This document shows positions 54,301 to 64,000 of a stretch of 64,000 bases of DNA, piece by piece (position 1 is the first letter of the stretch; the number at the start of each line of letters is the position of its first letter). The stretch is from Nereocystis luetkeana (Eukaryota; Sar; Phaeophyceae; Laminariales; Laminariaceae), in NCBI GenBank assembly GCA_031213475.1, contig JARUPZ010000024.1:9613324-9677323 (forward strand). The letters run 5' to 3'. The notes under the pieces were generated by a model that was not told the DNA's origin, searched no databases, and saw only the letters and a list, made by a program, of their open reading frames with translations. The translations under genes and the position numbers were made by a program.

Positions 54301-56841
54301 AATATTCGTAATGATGCACACTGTTCGTATTGCAGTAATGACCCCTCCATAGTGCCGGTATGCGCCAGCCAACAATACCGGCACTATACGAGCGGCAACG
54401 GGTACTACTCCGCACACTGCTACGCTACGTTAATCCCATCTGTCTGTCTCAAGCGATTTCACAGGCACTCTATATACCGGGCAGCCGGTGCCCAATCGGC
54501 ACTATAGGGGGACCGCTAATATAACCTCTTTGGGCCTTCCGAGGGAAAACCTGTCGAAACTGAATTACTTCATTCTAGTACAGCATCGGTCACACGAAGC
54601 AGCCCGGGATATAACAGTGGCTTAGGGCGTGTGCCGAATTGCTGCGTATTTGAGGAGTTGTCAAGACACGCACACCCGCGTCATGATGATTCTTGTAATG
54701 ATGCATGCTCTTCCTACTACTGTAGACGTTTGATGACACCGCACTTGTCGTTTTTTATGTTGCTATACTATACTCAAGATAAAGGGTTAGTAGGCGCTGG
54801 AGAACATCGCACTTCTCGCTTTTTGTAGGAGGTAGCTATTAATTGAAGCATCCCACCGTGCTTTCTTTAATCGGACGTTTTTTGTTTTGTTTTTTAGGAA
54901 TGCGACGACGACGCGCTGAAAGCTTCTCCAGAATCGGTTCCCTGGCTGGCGCGCCTAGCTCTCAGTCGCAGCACTGTCTTCATACCCATGACCAACTCTA
55001 TCGGATACTTTCAGAGAAAAAGGTTAGTCTACAAACAGCAGTACGGCAACCAAGCATAAGAGAGCTGCGAATCGCAGCAGAAATTGAACGAAGGTCAGTC
55101 AAACACTAAACATTACCAGTTTGCACTGTGGCGTCCTTGCGTGCCTTTAGGGTTTGTATTTGGGCAATAGCCCAAAACAGGTATACGTATGGCTTTTTTT
55201 GGCTATTTGTACATTGAATTTAGCACTGGGGCAAAGGCTTCCTTACCCTCTCTCTCATTGGTCATTGCTCCATCGTACCTATTCACCTCTTTTTAGCTAG
55301 TGCCCTTTCGATTGAGGACACCGAGCGTCGGAAGAGTTATAAGATAAGGCAGCTCTCGCTAAGAACTCGCGCCGATGGAAGTTTGTAACTGCCGCATCGT
55401 CAACTGCGTCCGCTGGCGGAGGGCACAGCACCAGGAGAAAATAGAGAGAGGTTTTCGGTAGGACGGCGCAGACTTCTCTCCGCCTTCGCCCAGCTCCAAA
55501 GTGAGGCATGAAGGCATGCCCCATCCCCGATATGTCCGGCGGCTGCCGAAACAGTCTCGCTAGTCTACGAGCAGAGTGTTACGTAGGGAAGTCCAGCTTG
55601 GCGGGGTGAAGGGGACGCCGACGGTTTAGGATGTGTTTTGTCCCCCCCCGACTGGTGTGCATGGTTGTAGATTGTTGTGGCATGTTGTGGGACGACGGAC
55701 CGGGGTATGACGACGTGTTCATGTGAGAACAATCACATCAACAACGCAAGCACTCTCTCTCTCTCCATCTTGCATCAATACTCTTGTGTCGTGAAATAGG
55801 AGGAATGCTTATATTGCTTACCAGGGTACTAATATTCAAACGATTCCTATATTTAGGTAAGAGAGTGGTATGTCATCGTATTGTAGAACACAGCACTGTA
55901 GTACACAGTACTGTAGCAACAGTTGTTGGTTTGGTTGTTTCCTCGAGAGTGTTGCGGACTGTTTGGGCTTGTCGTTGGGCGAAAGGGCTAGACTATGGCC
56001 GTGAGTTAGTGGGAGAACGACAACCAATACAACAACAACTCAAACGAATGATCGCACCGTATAGCACGTGATATTAACAGTAGAGTCATCTTTAGTTGCT
56101 TCCTTGGATCGTGTTTGCGCAAGTCTTGCGACCTCTGAATAGTGGTAATATTGCATGGAGTTGTGCGAGAAGGAGCAGAGTGCCGCGGTTCAACGTTACT
56201 GATCCGTCGTCTCTTAGTTGCTGCGTCTCTGCACTCGTACCTTGATTATCGATGCGCAGGACGGAAAACGGGTTGGACCCAAACCGTGACTTCCCATACC
56301 ACCAAGCACCGACGAAGTGCATGACCACCATCACCGCTAGGTCAGTTCGATGCCCGTCCAATCAGCGCTCGTCGTTTTTGATGGTCAGTGAAACGCTCAC
56401 CCAACCAGTTCGGTCCGATGTTCGCCCAATCAGATAAGATTGATGGTGGCCCAATCAAAGCTCGCCAAGTTTGATCGGCAGTTCGATGGTAGTTCGCCAA
56501 GTTGGAGAAGGCGTGCCGTTCCGGCTCAATACTCGAAGGGTTTTTATGCAAAGCTTTCAAACCTTTTGGGAAATGGTTAACTTGGCTATAGAGGGACAAC
56601 GCCTGGAAACTCTATGACGATTACAGCACATCATCGCCCCCATGAAGCAGGCCTATCTTGCGGAGAATGGGGTGGAGTGTACCACACTTCTGCCGTAGAA
56701 CATTCAGATACTATTAGTAGCGCCTTGGCGCCGTATATGACTACACCAAACGGTGCCAGTGCTACTATTACCTCTACGACTACGCGTATTGCTACTACTA
56801 TCAATAGCACTGCTACTACTTTGCTACTAAGGCTAATTTTG

Positions 56842-56877
<36 letters not shown>

Positions 56878-59800
56878 ACAACTATAGTCCCCGACAGCAT
56901 ACATATAATTTGTCTTTTTGGCTTGGGGAAAGCGCGTTTGTCGATAACGACAACTCAAATTTACAGCTTTTATTTTTGGTACTACTACTACTACTACTAC
57001 CACGACCACTAGGGCATTAATGTCAATGGATTCGTCGAATACTCATACTCCGTGCAGCCGGATCAGCACGGACCCAAGCGTTAACTTGATTTTCTATCGG
57101 CAACGCTCTCACCTTGATGACTCGCACGTGCCGCACGTGATCCACCCTTGTTGCTTCAAGGGTGGTGAACGAAGTGTGGAGGGAGCATGTGTTCCAGCTG
57201 GCAGTCACGTTTCACGGGGGTATGGTGGGTATGGCCTATGAGTGGGGCACTCTCGACCACCCCCACAAGAAGGACAAGGGCGGCTTCTGGCAGGTACGGC
57301 ACGTAGGTGAGGTGATGGCTATAGTATGGCATCCCCTCTCCCCTGTTGCAGCGTTTCTTTGTGTAGTACGTGTCCCCTCGTCAAACCTGACAGGCGCTAT
57401 CGCACGCCTGGATAAGGACGGCTCTGGCAGGTACAATAGGTGGTGGCGGTGCAGCAGTAGTCCTTGCTGCCGCTGCTGGTATGTACGTACTTGTTGAGGA
57501 TGTGTTGCTACATATATTGATATTTTTTTACTGCTGCTGCTGCTGCTGCTGCTGTTGTAGTCAGAACGGTGGTGGGTCAGCGCGATTGAGCACTTGTGCG
57601 CATGAGCTGTTAGTGCGCGTTTATTGTATGTGCTGTATGCACTGTATGTGCATAATTTGTATGTGATGCGTTTGTGCATGAGCCGTATTCCTGTATGTAC
57701 ACGTGAGTCATCAGCGTTGCGTGTGCACCATGAGGTCTGTGCTGTATGTACACATTATCTGATGATGTGTGTGTCATATGATGCGTGTGCACATGCTTTG
57801 TATTTGCACGTGCGTTGCATGTGCACATGAGCTGTTTTGCATTTGAGCTGTGTGTGCTGTCTTGCATATAATTTGCACATGACGTATCTTCACAGGAGTT
57901 GTTCGCGCTGTGTGTGCTGTTTGGGCTGTATTTTCTGTGTGTGTACGTGTGCACCCCTGCTGCCTGTTCCCCATGACCCATGCAGTGATGCTGAGGGTGA
58001 GTCATAAGAACGAGGATACCTCCGTTCGATGTTTCCCAGGAGTCACTACTACTGTTTGGACCTGCAAGTACCATAAGCTTGCCCTCGTTTTGGGTGTGGA
58101 GACGTTGGCTGTCATGAGGTGTACGTTTGTTTGTGTGGTGGGGGCGTGCGTGGCCCTGGAGGGGCGGGCAACATGCAAATAAACAAACAATTGAATCACT
58201 GGTCGTCTCTCATATATGTCGTCACCCACTGATTTGACTGCATCACGAGCTAACAGAGTCACCGCGCACCGAACACAAGACACGACCATGCCGCGTTCCA
58301 CTCAGAACCTCAGTAGTCGCCAGTAAAAAAAAAAAAGTATCACGCACCTACTCGTAGTGGTATTGAAACTATACCGGGTAGAAAGTAGGAGATTTCCTAC
58401 CAGATAGCTGGCAGGTATTGACGTGTCCTCTCAAGAAGTGCATACGTAAAGAAGAGCAATCCTATATTTTCACACATGCGACAGATCACGATCTAGATCA
58501 TCTGTAGATCATCTTCCATTCTGGGTGGAATTCTCAGGACCGTTTAGTATTGTTACTAGTGTCCACAGTTTCCTTATATTTCCGTGCAGAGGGGGAGAAT
58601 AGATCCTATCTGTACCCGTATGAAATGCTGTGCGCGAGCCGTAACGCACATATCCCAAGCGGCAAACGTATGCTTAAGAGCTGCGCCATACACAGTCAGT
58701 CCCGGCCGGAAAACATTACATAGATCGTGCAGGACATACTTGTATTTTATGGGGGGTACATCTTCCCCGAACGGTATAACAATAGAGCTCATGAACGACA
58801 GTAGGTCATGCGATGACAATCTCATCTGTTCGATGTGTGTATCCCTCTCCCCCGCGGTGCTCCAGGACGTCAGCCCAGATGACGGAGCTCAGGGCGAAAT
58901 TACCGCTGGGCTCAGCGAATTCGCCGGCAGTTTCAAAGCGGACGGGCGCAAGTGAGCACCCCCCCGCCCCCCCCCCCCCCAATATTTTGTGTTCCTTGAC
59001 GGAGGTTAAAGCAACGCTCTGTAGTTCTGTTTTCATGTGTTTACGCCTGCGTTGGGTTCGGTTGTAGTCCTACGCGAGGCCGGGTGTATCCTGCACTAGC
59101 TTTGACTTCATTTAGTGGTATTATTATGGTCCGTGCAAAGTCGAGCTGTAGAGTACTGTGGTTCCTTATTTTAGCGGCGCCAACAGAGCAGGGGCTCCTT
59201 TCCAGCCTCGCTTGACAGCAATTTCGTGTTCCATCCCACCCGGCAAACGGTTCCGGTTTTCAGAATCTCGAAAAAAATACCGAAATCCAGAAATTCGGAG
59301 AAACGGTCGAGTTTTTTCTGCCATTCCCACAACTGCACTGCGTGTATTAGGGTTCAACTTTTCTGTTTCCCAGAAACCCACGCAGTTGACGACAGTTACA
59401 AATATCACACCCACCTGCGCGAGTTCCTGGCGAGAGTTACCGGGCAATGTATCTTTTTTTCGTGAATTCGCGCCGGTTTGGTCTTGTGATGTTCGCCTGA
59501 CACCGCGTCTATTAATCGCTTTTGCTCGTCTTTGCCTTCTGCGCCATGGCATGTCACGGTGTGGCATGCATGGCGAGCAGCTTCCCCTCATATCCCACCG
59601 GGCGGATGAACGAGCTCGTCTATCCCGTCGCTGGAGGCATGGAGGACTGGGTGAGAACACTACAAGGCAAAAGAGCTTGCCACGGTGGGGTGGTGGCTTA
59701 TTGTTTTACGAGCTCCTCGGATGAGGAGCTCAATATCTTACCCGAGACATGACTTCGAAGAAGTTTATTCGCGCTAATCCTAAAACAAATATACTACATA

Positions 59801-62800
59801 CAAGGCTACCTCCGGGATGTGCCTAGGGGAGTGGCGCAAGAACGATTTGAACACCATACAGCATGCATATGATAGCATATTACGACGTTATGAAACATCC
59901 GCATATTACTGTACATACAGGCATGTACTGTTATTAATAGTATACCCTTTTGGAACTGCACCTGCTTTTTGGGGACGAAGCATAGTTGGAAGTAGTGTGG
60001 AACTGTTACTATTGACTGAATCGTTTAAAAAAGGTTCAGGTTGATGATGCCGCCAAAGAGTGTATGATACTTGTCAGCATGTTGATGCGTACCTTTATTG
60101 TTGTGGCGCTCGCGGCGAATATGGCGTCTCGCGCACAAAACCGAAGATTGCCGACAAAAACAAAGGCTTGAAAGCACTCCGATGTCTGTGTTGTCGTCGT
60201 TGTTGTCATATCTAGCGTCGCTGTTTTCGATGATAGTGGTGAATATCGAACGAGAATACCAGATACGAGATATTGATTATCGAGTTCGATACGAACCAAT
60301 AAACTGCTTTTAATGTCCCGAAATACAAAAAATGGATTATATGTTACTATACAAATGGTTTTTATATTTCGGGACAGGGTGATATTTTTTATATAATTAT
60401 CGAATCGATACGATTTCGATACTCGATACGTCAAAAAATTATTTCAGTATCACTTGAAAAAATACAGGGGTACGGGGGTACCAGGGGATGGAAGGCCGAA
60501 ACGAGAGCCGAAATTCGATATGTCGATGTATCGGAATTTTCGATACAATATTCTACATTATCAATGGTTAGAGATGATGAGGATGATGATGATTGTGTCG
60601 TCGGTATTGTTGGGGGTGCTTTTTGTTGTTGGATCAACCGTGCTTCTTATTTTTAATAGCTTGATCGTGTGTAGGGTTGGAGTCAGGCCTTGCCCATCAG
60701 TACGAGTAGTACTATGCTGCGTGCGTCTCGTACATGATTGTTGTTCTTGGTGCTTTTGTTGGGTGATTATGATGGTGGTGGTGATGTGGTAGCTGTTGAC
60801 GACGATGATGCTGATGACGATGATGCTGGTGTTGATGACGTCGATATTCACAATCCCATATTCATTGCGGCGCTTCACTGGATGAACAGGCGTACGCTGG
60901 GTCATGGGGAGACGGTGCTTCGGCTTGCGAGCCCACCGCCAACGGTGGATACCCTAAGGATAAAACCAGGCGAGCATGCAAACTCTTTATACATCTTTTA
61001 CTCCTTTCTATTAATAGCATGAGTAGAAGCCTTCAACCCCACCTACCTTCCGGAAACAAACTATAGTAGTACTGCGTGAATTCAGAGTTTCAAAGTAGGG
61101 TATAATTTGCATGTTTTTTGCAGTAGGAGCAATGGTATCCTTGCGGCGTCAGTCTTGAGGCTACCTATTAATAGTATACCTGGTACTGTTTAGTCCTGGT
61201 TTGTTTTCGGTTCTGTGCTGCTTCAAGGCACACAGGGGGGGCGAGCCGGATGAGAATGTCCTTTAATTCGTAGATTTTAAAGTGTAGAACATTTTTGCGG
61301 ACGGTAGAAAAAGAGACAACGCTTTTACGAGGGAATATACTGTAGTATACCTCGTAATCAGAACCAAACATGGCCAGTAAAAGGTTGGGGGATATGTGGT
61401 TTTTGGGTCTATCGGGGCTCTGGTTACTGTTGCCTCCCGTAATGGTTATGTTCTCTCCCTCGTTGCTGGCCGGTTCGCGGCCTTCATGCCAGACGATAGA
61501 ATAGTTGGTCGCCATCTTCAAATATGCAGCGGACGATTCGGTCACTTTAACGCTCCACGACAAGAGCGGCGTTTTCTTATCAAAACAGTACAACGATGTG
61601 CCCGCGACATGTGTTAGTATAAGCTACCGGATTAGTTCGGAAGAGGAGGTTTTGGAAAAAGTTGTCCTTACGCCCTCCCTTTTTTGTGTTTCCTGCGCGT
61701 TCGCGTCTTGGCTTCGTCGTCTCGCGGTGCCCCTCGCTTTTGCTTGGTTTATGTGATTCCCGGCGTTATATCCTCTACGTTTTGTCCTGTCCTGTCCTGC
61801 CCTGTGGTGTCCGGTCCTGTAATGATGCCATGCCATGTCGTGTTCCGCCCTGTATGTGTCATGTCATGTTATGTCCTGTCACGTCCTATAGTGTCACATC
61901 AGGCTATACGTCTGTCACATCATGCTACATCGTGTCGCATCATGCTATATCGTGTAGTTTCATGCCCTGTCATACAATGGGTCCTGACATGTGATGCTAA
62001 GTCTTGTCCTACCCTGCGCCGCGTCCTATGGCCCTGTTTGTTGGTTTGGTTCAGCTACAATTCTGCCACTCTGCGCGCCTTCAATATATTGGTCGAGGCT
62101 AGCGAGACCAAGAGCCCTAAGCAGGTGAGATGCGGTAGGAGCAACGACAACTGTAGCGGTAATTGTAGCAGTAACGGTAACGGTAAATGTAGCGTCAGCG
62201 GTAACTGTATTGGTAGCGGTAACTCTATTGGTAATAGCGGCGGTAGCGGTAACGGCAATGGTACCGGTAACGGTAGCGGCAACGGTAGCGGCAACGGTAG
62301 CGGTAACGGTAAGAATGGCTATAGCGGTGGCAGCGGTAACGGAAACGGTAACGGTAGCGGTGGCTGAAGCGGCAGCGGCAACAGTAGCGGTAGCGATAGC
62401 GGCAACGGTAGGGGTAACGGTTGTGGGAAACCAATACATTAGTAGGATTACTTGAGCTAGCTCTACAAGCCTAAAGCGGTGAACACCGGGGGGCGTAGTA
62501 ACGGCAGCGGCGGCAACGATAGTGGTAACGGCGGTGGTGTTGGTAATGGTGACGGTAGCGGGCACCTAGCCGTAGAGCTGGCTCTTACCTTCGGTTCTTG
62601 GATGATGAAGCTACTCTACTGTCTCTGCTGGGCTGTACTGTATTGTACTGTACTGCGCGGTACTTTACTGCACTGCCCGTACTATACTGTACTGTGCTGT
62701 CTCTGTCTCTCTCTCATATATGTTGGTGACGCCGGCGACCTCTGCAGTTGGTAATGCGAATGCAAGCAGCGTACGCCGACTACCGCCGCCGCCGCCGCCC

Positions 62801-63766
62801 GTGAGAACCCATCGCTGTTGTCCCTGGTTTCGTTGCGCATTAAATACGAGTGCAATACCGGTGTTCCTTTAGTTTTTCCATACTACAGTAGTATGCCTTA
62901 CATGTGTTCAGCTCGTTGTGCCCTCCGTTTGTAGGCCGTGTCACCCTCTCACCAAGTCATAACAAACTTCTGCTTTAAGGCATTATCGAAGTAATGTGTA
63001 CCCACTCCTGCAACCCTATACCCCTCACCCACAAAAAACACACCATAACATACACCTCACACATATCATACACCTCATGCACGCCGTTCACCTCATACAC
63101 TTTTGTGTGTTACTCCATGCACCTCATACACCCTATACACCCAACACACCTCGTGCACCTTATGCGCACCCCCTCATGCACCCCATACACATCATACACA
63201 CCATACGCCGCATACACCTGATATACCTGATACACCAAATATACCTGATACACGTGATACACCTGATGCACCTCGTATACCGCGCAGTCCTTGCTAGGAT
63301 CTAGAGAGGGGCTACTTGATGCCGTCCCCTCCACGGAGAAACACGCCAACGGTCACGTCTCCAGAAATATCCGGCTCTCGCTCATGGTCGTCGACCTCGT
63401 GCAGCCGTACGTGGAATGGGCACCCCGACAAGCTTTAGCCACGGTAAGTCGAGATTTCTATTGCATCTGCCGTGCTTGATCGTATATCTAAAAAGGTTTT
63501 AAGGGTTAGGGATAGGTTGTATGTAGCTGTTACGGCTTGCTGACTATGGCTGCGGTGAGTCGGTGTGACAATATTTCATCGATTCCCACCTCATGATCTA
63601 CAGTAGTAATAGTGAACGTGCCAACCTCATACGTTTTTTTCGTGCCCGTGTCTCTCTTGATCAGGACGGTGCCGATGGGGATGCGAGCGTTATCGTTGCG
63701 GACGAGAATCGCGGCGTGGACTTGGAATGGACGGTGGGGGGCGCCTTCCAAGTGGACAGCACGCAG
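51183..63766 (+). CDS. Secreted M14-family zinc carboxypeptidase, 12 exons, 3' end beyond window
   Basis: Exons: 51183-51365, 53228-53362, 53939-54052, 54898-55022, 56260-56340, 57161-57293, 58866-58951, 59581-59650, 60890-60969, 62055-62124, 63288-63443 and 63665-63766. All junctions agree in phase. The N-terminus looks like a signal peptide (MLRTVTLCLVGCWRVASG, possibly from the second Met at 51204). Family landmarks follow in order: SAQDRYKLP, the zinc site HGDE (His and Glu ligands), DPNRDFPY, the third zinc ligand in TFHGG, YPVAGGMEDW with the substrate-binding Tyr, and LRAFNILVEASE with the catalytic Glu. The C-terminal part reads VSRNIRLSLMVVDLVQPYV and WTVGGAFQVD. These enzymes remove C-terminal residues from peptides; a secretory or lysosomal site is inferred from the signal peptide. 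All catalytic residues are present, so it should be active. Intron 9 appears to use a GC donor. Confidence 0.9.
52040..52215 (+). repeat. Dispersed repeat shared with 40.98-41.14 kb
   Basis: See the shared words GGGGCTCGCT, CGGCTAT, TCGATTCAAT. In intron 1 of the peptidase gene. Confidence 0.45.
52337..52639 (-). CDS. Possible second antisense exon inside the same intron
   Basis: 101 codons open on the minus strand, ending in phase at CGG|GTGAGC. The sequence has balanced composition (VTCELLFQCRDGTGRN, EIEPVTIIASSTQVAPRG, SIAEERIENARTDITQLAK) and does not look like a repeat translation. The acceptor (AACAAG) is poor. It could be a nested gene, a retained gene fragment, or chance. Confidence 0.3.
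52980..53117 (-). CDS. Possible antisense exon inside intron 1 of the peptidase gene
   Basis: On the minus strand, acceptor GCTTTTCAG is followed by 46 open codons including PPIKILAISNRTDQ and PLRVEIIKATGGCRVALAF. The proposed donor AGC|GTTTGT is weak. The opposite strand is also open here for about 70 codons, so the evidence is modest. I do not recognise the family. Confidence 0.25.
53228..53362 (+). CDS. M14 carboxypeptidase exon 2
   Basis: Acceptor GCACCAG, donor GAG|GTGCGG, 45 codons, phase 0. It encodes VYSAQDRYKLPSPGSC and then CEQWVLHITDH, the substrate-recognition strand region before the zinc site. Confidence 0.87.
53370..53560 (+). repeat. AGACTACTCGTAC-type array after peptidase exon 2
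   Basis: CAATAGACTACTCGTAC recurs about four times, then decays into AGGCTAC words. Confidence 0.8.
53939..54052 (+). CDS. M14 carboxypeptidase exon 3 (HGDE zinc site)
   Basis: Acceptor ACGGCAG, donor AAA|GTGAGG, 38 codons, phase 0. It encodes VFLSGCLHGDEQVGPTAVVE; HxxE supplies two zinc ligands. Confidence 0.93.
54898..55022 (+). CDS. M14 carboxypeptidase exon 4
   Basis: Acceptor TTTTTTAG, donor AAG|GTTAGT, 125 bp ending phase 2. It encodes PWLARLALSRSTVFIPMTNS and IGYFQRK, equivalent to the 'I.P..NPDGY' strand of M14 enzymes with the substituted form NSIGY. Confidence 0.88.
56260..56340 (+). CDS. M14 carboxypeptidase exon 5 (DPNRDFPY)
   Basis: Acceptor GATGCGCAG, donor CTAG|GTCAGT. Phase 2 at both ends. 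It encodes RTENGLDPNRDFPYHQ, with the conserved Asn-Arg that bind the substrate carboxylate. Confidence 0.92.
56755..57005 (+). repeat. (CTA)n tracts
   Basis: CTACTACTACTACTACTAC at 56.84-56.88 and 56.98-57.00 kb with degenerate triplets before. In intron 5 of the peptidase gene. Confidence 0.9.
57161..57293 (+). CDS. M14 carboxypeptidase exon 6 (third zinc ligand)
   Basis: Acceptor TTGCTTCAAG, donor CAG|GTACGG; enters phase 2, leaves phase 0. It encodes VFQLAVTFHGGMVGMAYEWG, where His of FHGG is the third zinc ligand. Confidence 0.92.
57600..57960 (+). repeat. TGTGCATGAGCTG-type array
   Basis: GCATGAGCTGT, GTGCACATG and TGTGTGCTGT words repeat irregularly in intron 6 of the peptidase gene. 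Confidence 0.75.
58866..58951 (+). CDS. M14 carboxypeptidase exon 7
   Basis: Acceptor GTGCTCCAG, donor CAA|GTGAGC, 86 bp ending phase 2. It encodes DVSPDDGAQGEITAGLSEFA. The SPDD followed by a helix is typical of this M14 branch. A C-homopolymer lies 20 bp past the donor. Confidence 0.82.
59581..59650 (+). CDS. M14 carboxypeptidase exon 8 (YPVAGGMEDW)
   Basis: Acceptor GCGAGCAG, donor TGG|GTGAGA. The first base completes an Asn codon from exon 7. It encodes FPSYPTGRMNELVYPVAGG and MEDW, the substrate-binding Tyr region. Confidence 0.92.
59944..59985 (+). mobile_element. Left half of a CCCTTTTAG-type element
   Basis: CCCTTTTGGAACTGCACCTG then TTTTTGGGGACGAA; no right arm. In intron 8 of the peptidase gene. 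Confidence 0.45.
60240..60560. repeat. AT-rich palindromic repeat with TCGAT motifs, second copy
   Basis: CGATACGATTTCGATACTCG, GTACCAGGGGATGGAAGG and ATTTTCGATACAATATTCTA match the 43.5-kb copy. The 63-bp hairpin is nested in it. In intron 8 of the peptidase gene. Confidence 0.55.
60314..60376. mobile_element. 63-bp hairpin-like TIR element
   Basis: TGTCCCGAAATACAAAAA at the left and TTTTTATATTTCGGGACA at the right are inverted with one mismatch. It lies inside the AT-rich TCGAT-type repeat. Confidence 0.55.
60890..60969 (+). CDS. M14 carboxypeptidase exon 9, ending at a GC donor
   Basis: Acceptor ATGAACAG; 80 bp, phase 0 to phase 2. It encodes AYAGSWGDGASACEPTANGG and YPKDKT, the expected continuation of MEDW. 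No GT donor exists at the point set by phase and family, but CCAG|GCGAGC does. With AG plus the next exon's C it makes Ser, giving KTSYNSATLRAFN across the junction. Confidence 0.85.
61775..61985 (+). repeat. CTGTC/ATGTC pentamer array
   Basis: TGTCCTGTCCTGCCCTG decaying to ATCATGCTATATCGTG. Confidence 0.8.
62055..62124 (+). CDS. M14 carboxypeptidase exon 10 (catalytic Glu)
   Basis: Acceptor TGGTTCAG, donor CAG|GTGAGA, 70 bp, phase 2 to phase 0. It encodes YNSATLRAFNILVEASETK; the Glu in LVE fits the general base position. Confidence 0.92.
62140..62565 (+). repeat. GGTAGCGGTAAC minisatellite
   Basis: Six-base GGTAAC/GGTAGC/GGCAAC words for over 400 bp straight after peptidase exon 10. It continues open as Gly/Ser/Asn-rich, but the GTGAGA donor lies before it. 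Confidence 0.9.
63035..63280 (+). repeat. CATACACCT minisatellite
   Basis: CATACACCTCATACACC with a 9-bp period up to the exon 11 acceptor. Confidence 0.9.
63288..63443 (+). CDS. M14 carboxypeptidase exon 11
   Basis: Acceptor ACCGCGCAG, donor ACG|GTAAGT, 52 codons, phase 0. It encodes SLLGSREGLLDAVPSTEKHA, then NGHVSRNIRLSLMVVDLVQP and YVEW, typical after the catalytic domain in this branch. The CATACACCT repeat runs up to the acceptor. Confidence 0.87.
63665..63766 (+). CDS. M14 carboxypeptidase exon 12 (last in window)
   Basis: Acceptor TTGATCAG, donor CAG|GTGACG, 34 codons, phase 0. It encodes DENRGVDLEWTVGGAFQVDS, the start of the C-terminal beta domain. The gene continues past 64,000. 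Confidence 0.85.
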
Positions 63767-64000
63767 GTGACGGTGATGGCGATGATGATTATGGCTATGA
63801 TGGGGATGGTGGTGATGATGACGATGATGATGATAGTGGTGATGAGTGTGCTTATGCTGGTTATAGTGAGGGTGGTGGTGGTGATGGTGATATCAACACG
63901 CAGGTGATAGCAGCACGCAGGTGATAGCAGCACGCAGGTGATGGTGATGGTGATGGTGATAGTGGCACGCATGTGATAGCAACACACGGCTGATGGCTAA

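Noticed and set aside
59158-59724. Long frames on both strands around peptidase exon 8
   Set aside because: Only the 70 bp from 59581 matches the family and fits the phase of its neighbours.
61168-61593. Minus-strand 141-codon open frame in intron 9 of the peptidase gene
   Set aside because: About two ORFs this long are expected by chance in 64 kb; the plus strand is also partly open; its end overlaps a TACCTGGTA site.

Overview
This is a stretch of nuclear DNA from a eukaryote. It is gene-poor and repeat-rich. The exons are short (70-303 bp) and lie between spliceosomal introns that range from about 0.2 to 4.6 kb. Donors are mostly GTRAGY-like and acceptors YAG, and reading phase can be followed from exon to exon. 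The mixed base composition, long introns full of simple repeats, and an HSPA12-like Hsp70 beside a secreted M14 carboxypeptidase would fit an algal or protist genome, perhaps a stramenopile. That lineage call is a weak inference. I see no bacterial operon, rRNA gene, CRISPR array or canonical tRNA gene.

Layout. Positions 1-13.1 kb hold no exon I can support, only dispersed repeats; this is either upstream sequence or a long 5' intron. Positions 13.16-33.33 kb carry a plus-strand HSPA12-type Hsp70 gene. Thirteen exons join in phase to about 602 residues and end at a TAA stop. The N-terminal exon with the first phosphate loop was not found. Positions 33.3-50.5 kb are again mostly transposable-element debris and simple repeats. 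At 50.53-50.83 kb there is a minus-strand first exon of an unknown membrane protein. It faces, across a gap of about 350 bp that is probably a shared promoter, a plus-strand M14 zinc carboxypeptidase starting at 51,183. Twelve of that gene's exons were traced to 63,766, and it runs off the window. Intron 1 of the peptidase gene may hold antisense coding exons.

Repeats dominate. (1) A 99-bp TIR element with TA duplications, six copies or relatives. (2) A TIR element of about 90 bp with CCCTTTTAG ends. (3) An 820-830 bp PIF/Harbinger-like non-autonomous element with 3-bp TNA duplications, four full copies plus fragments. (4) A tRNA-derived SINE. (5) Two longer families without clear termini ('GATC-rich' and 'CTCGACGA') that often abut family 2. 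There are also many micro- and minisatellites.

The most striking signal is a set of very short near-palindromes centred on duplicated TA: TACCWGGTA (42 exact copies counted by hand, about 0.5 expected), TACAGCAGTA/TACTGCTGTA, and CTATTAATAG. Comparison of the 99-bp element copies shows that TACCWGGTA arises as a 7-bp insertion (CCWGG plus a second TA) at an existing TA, and that CTATTAATAG is exactly the empty target site of that element. These look like scars of cut-and-paste transposition on a mass scale. The HSPA12-like gene also shows local duplications of pieces of exons 5, 7 and 10, each including a splice site.
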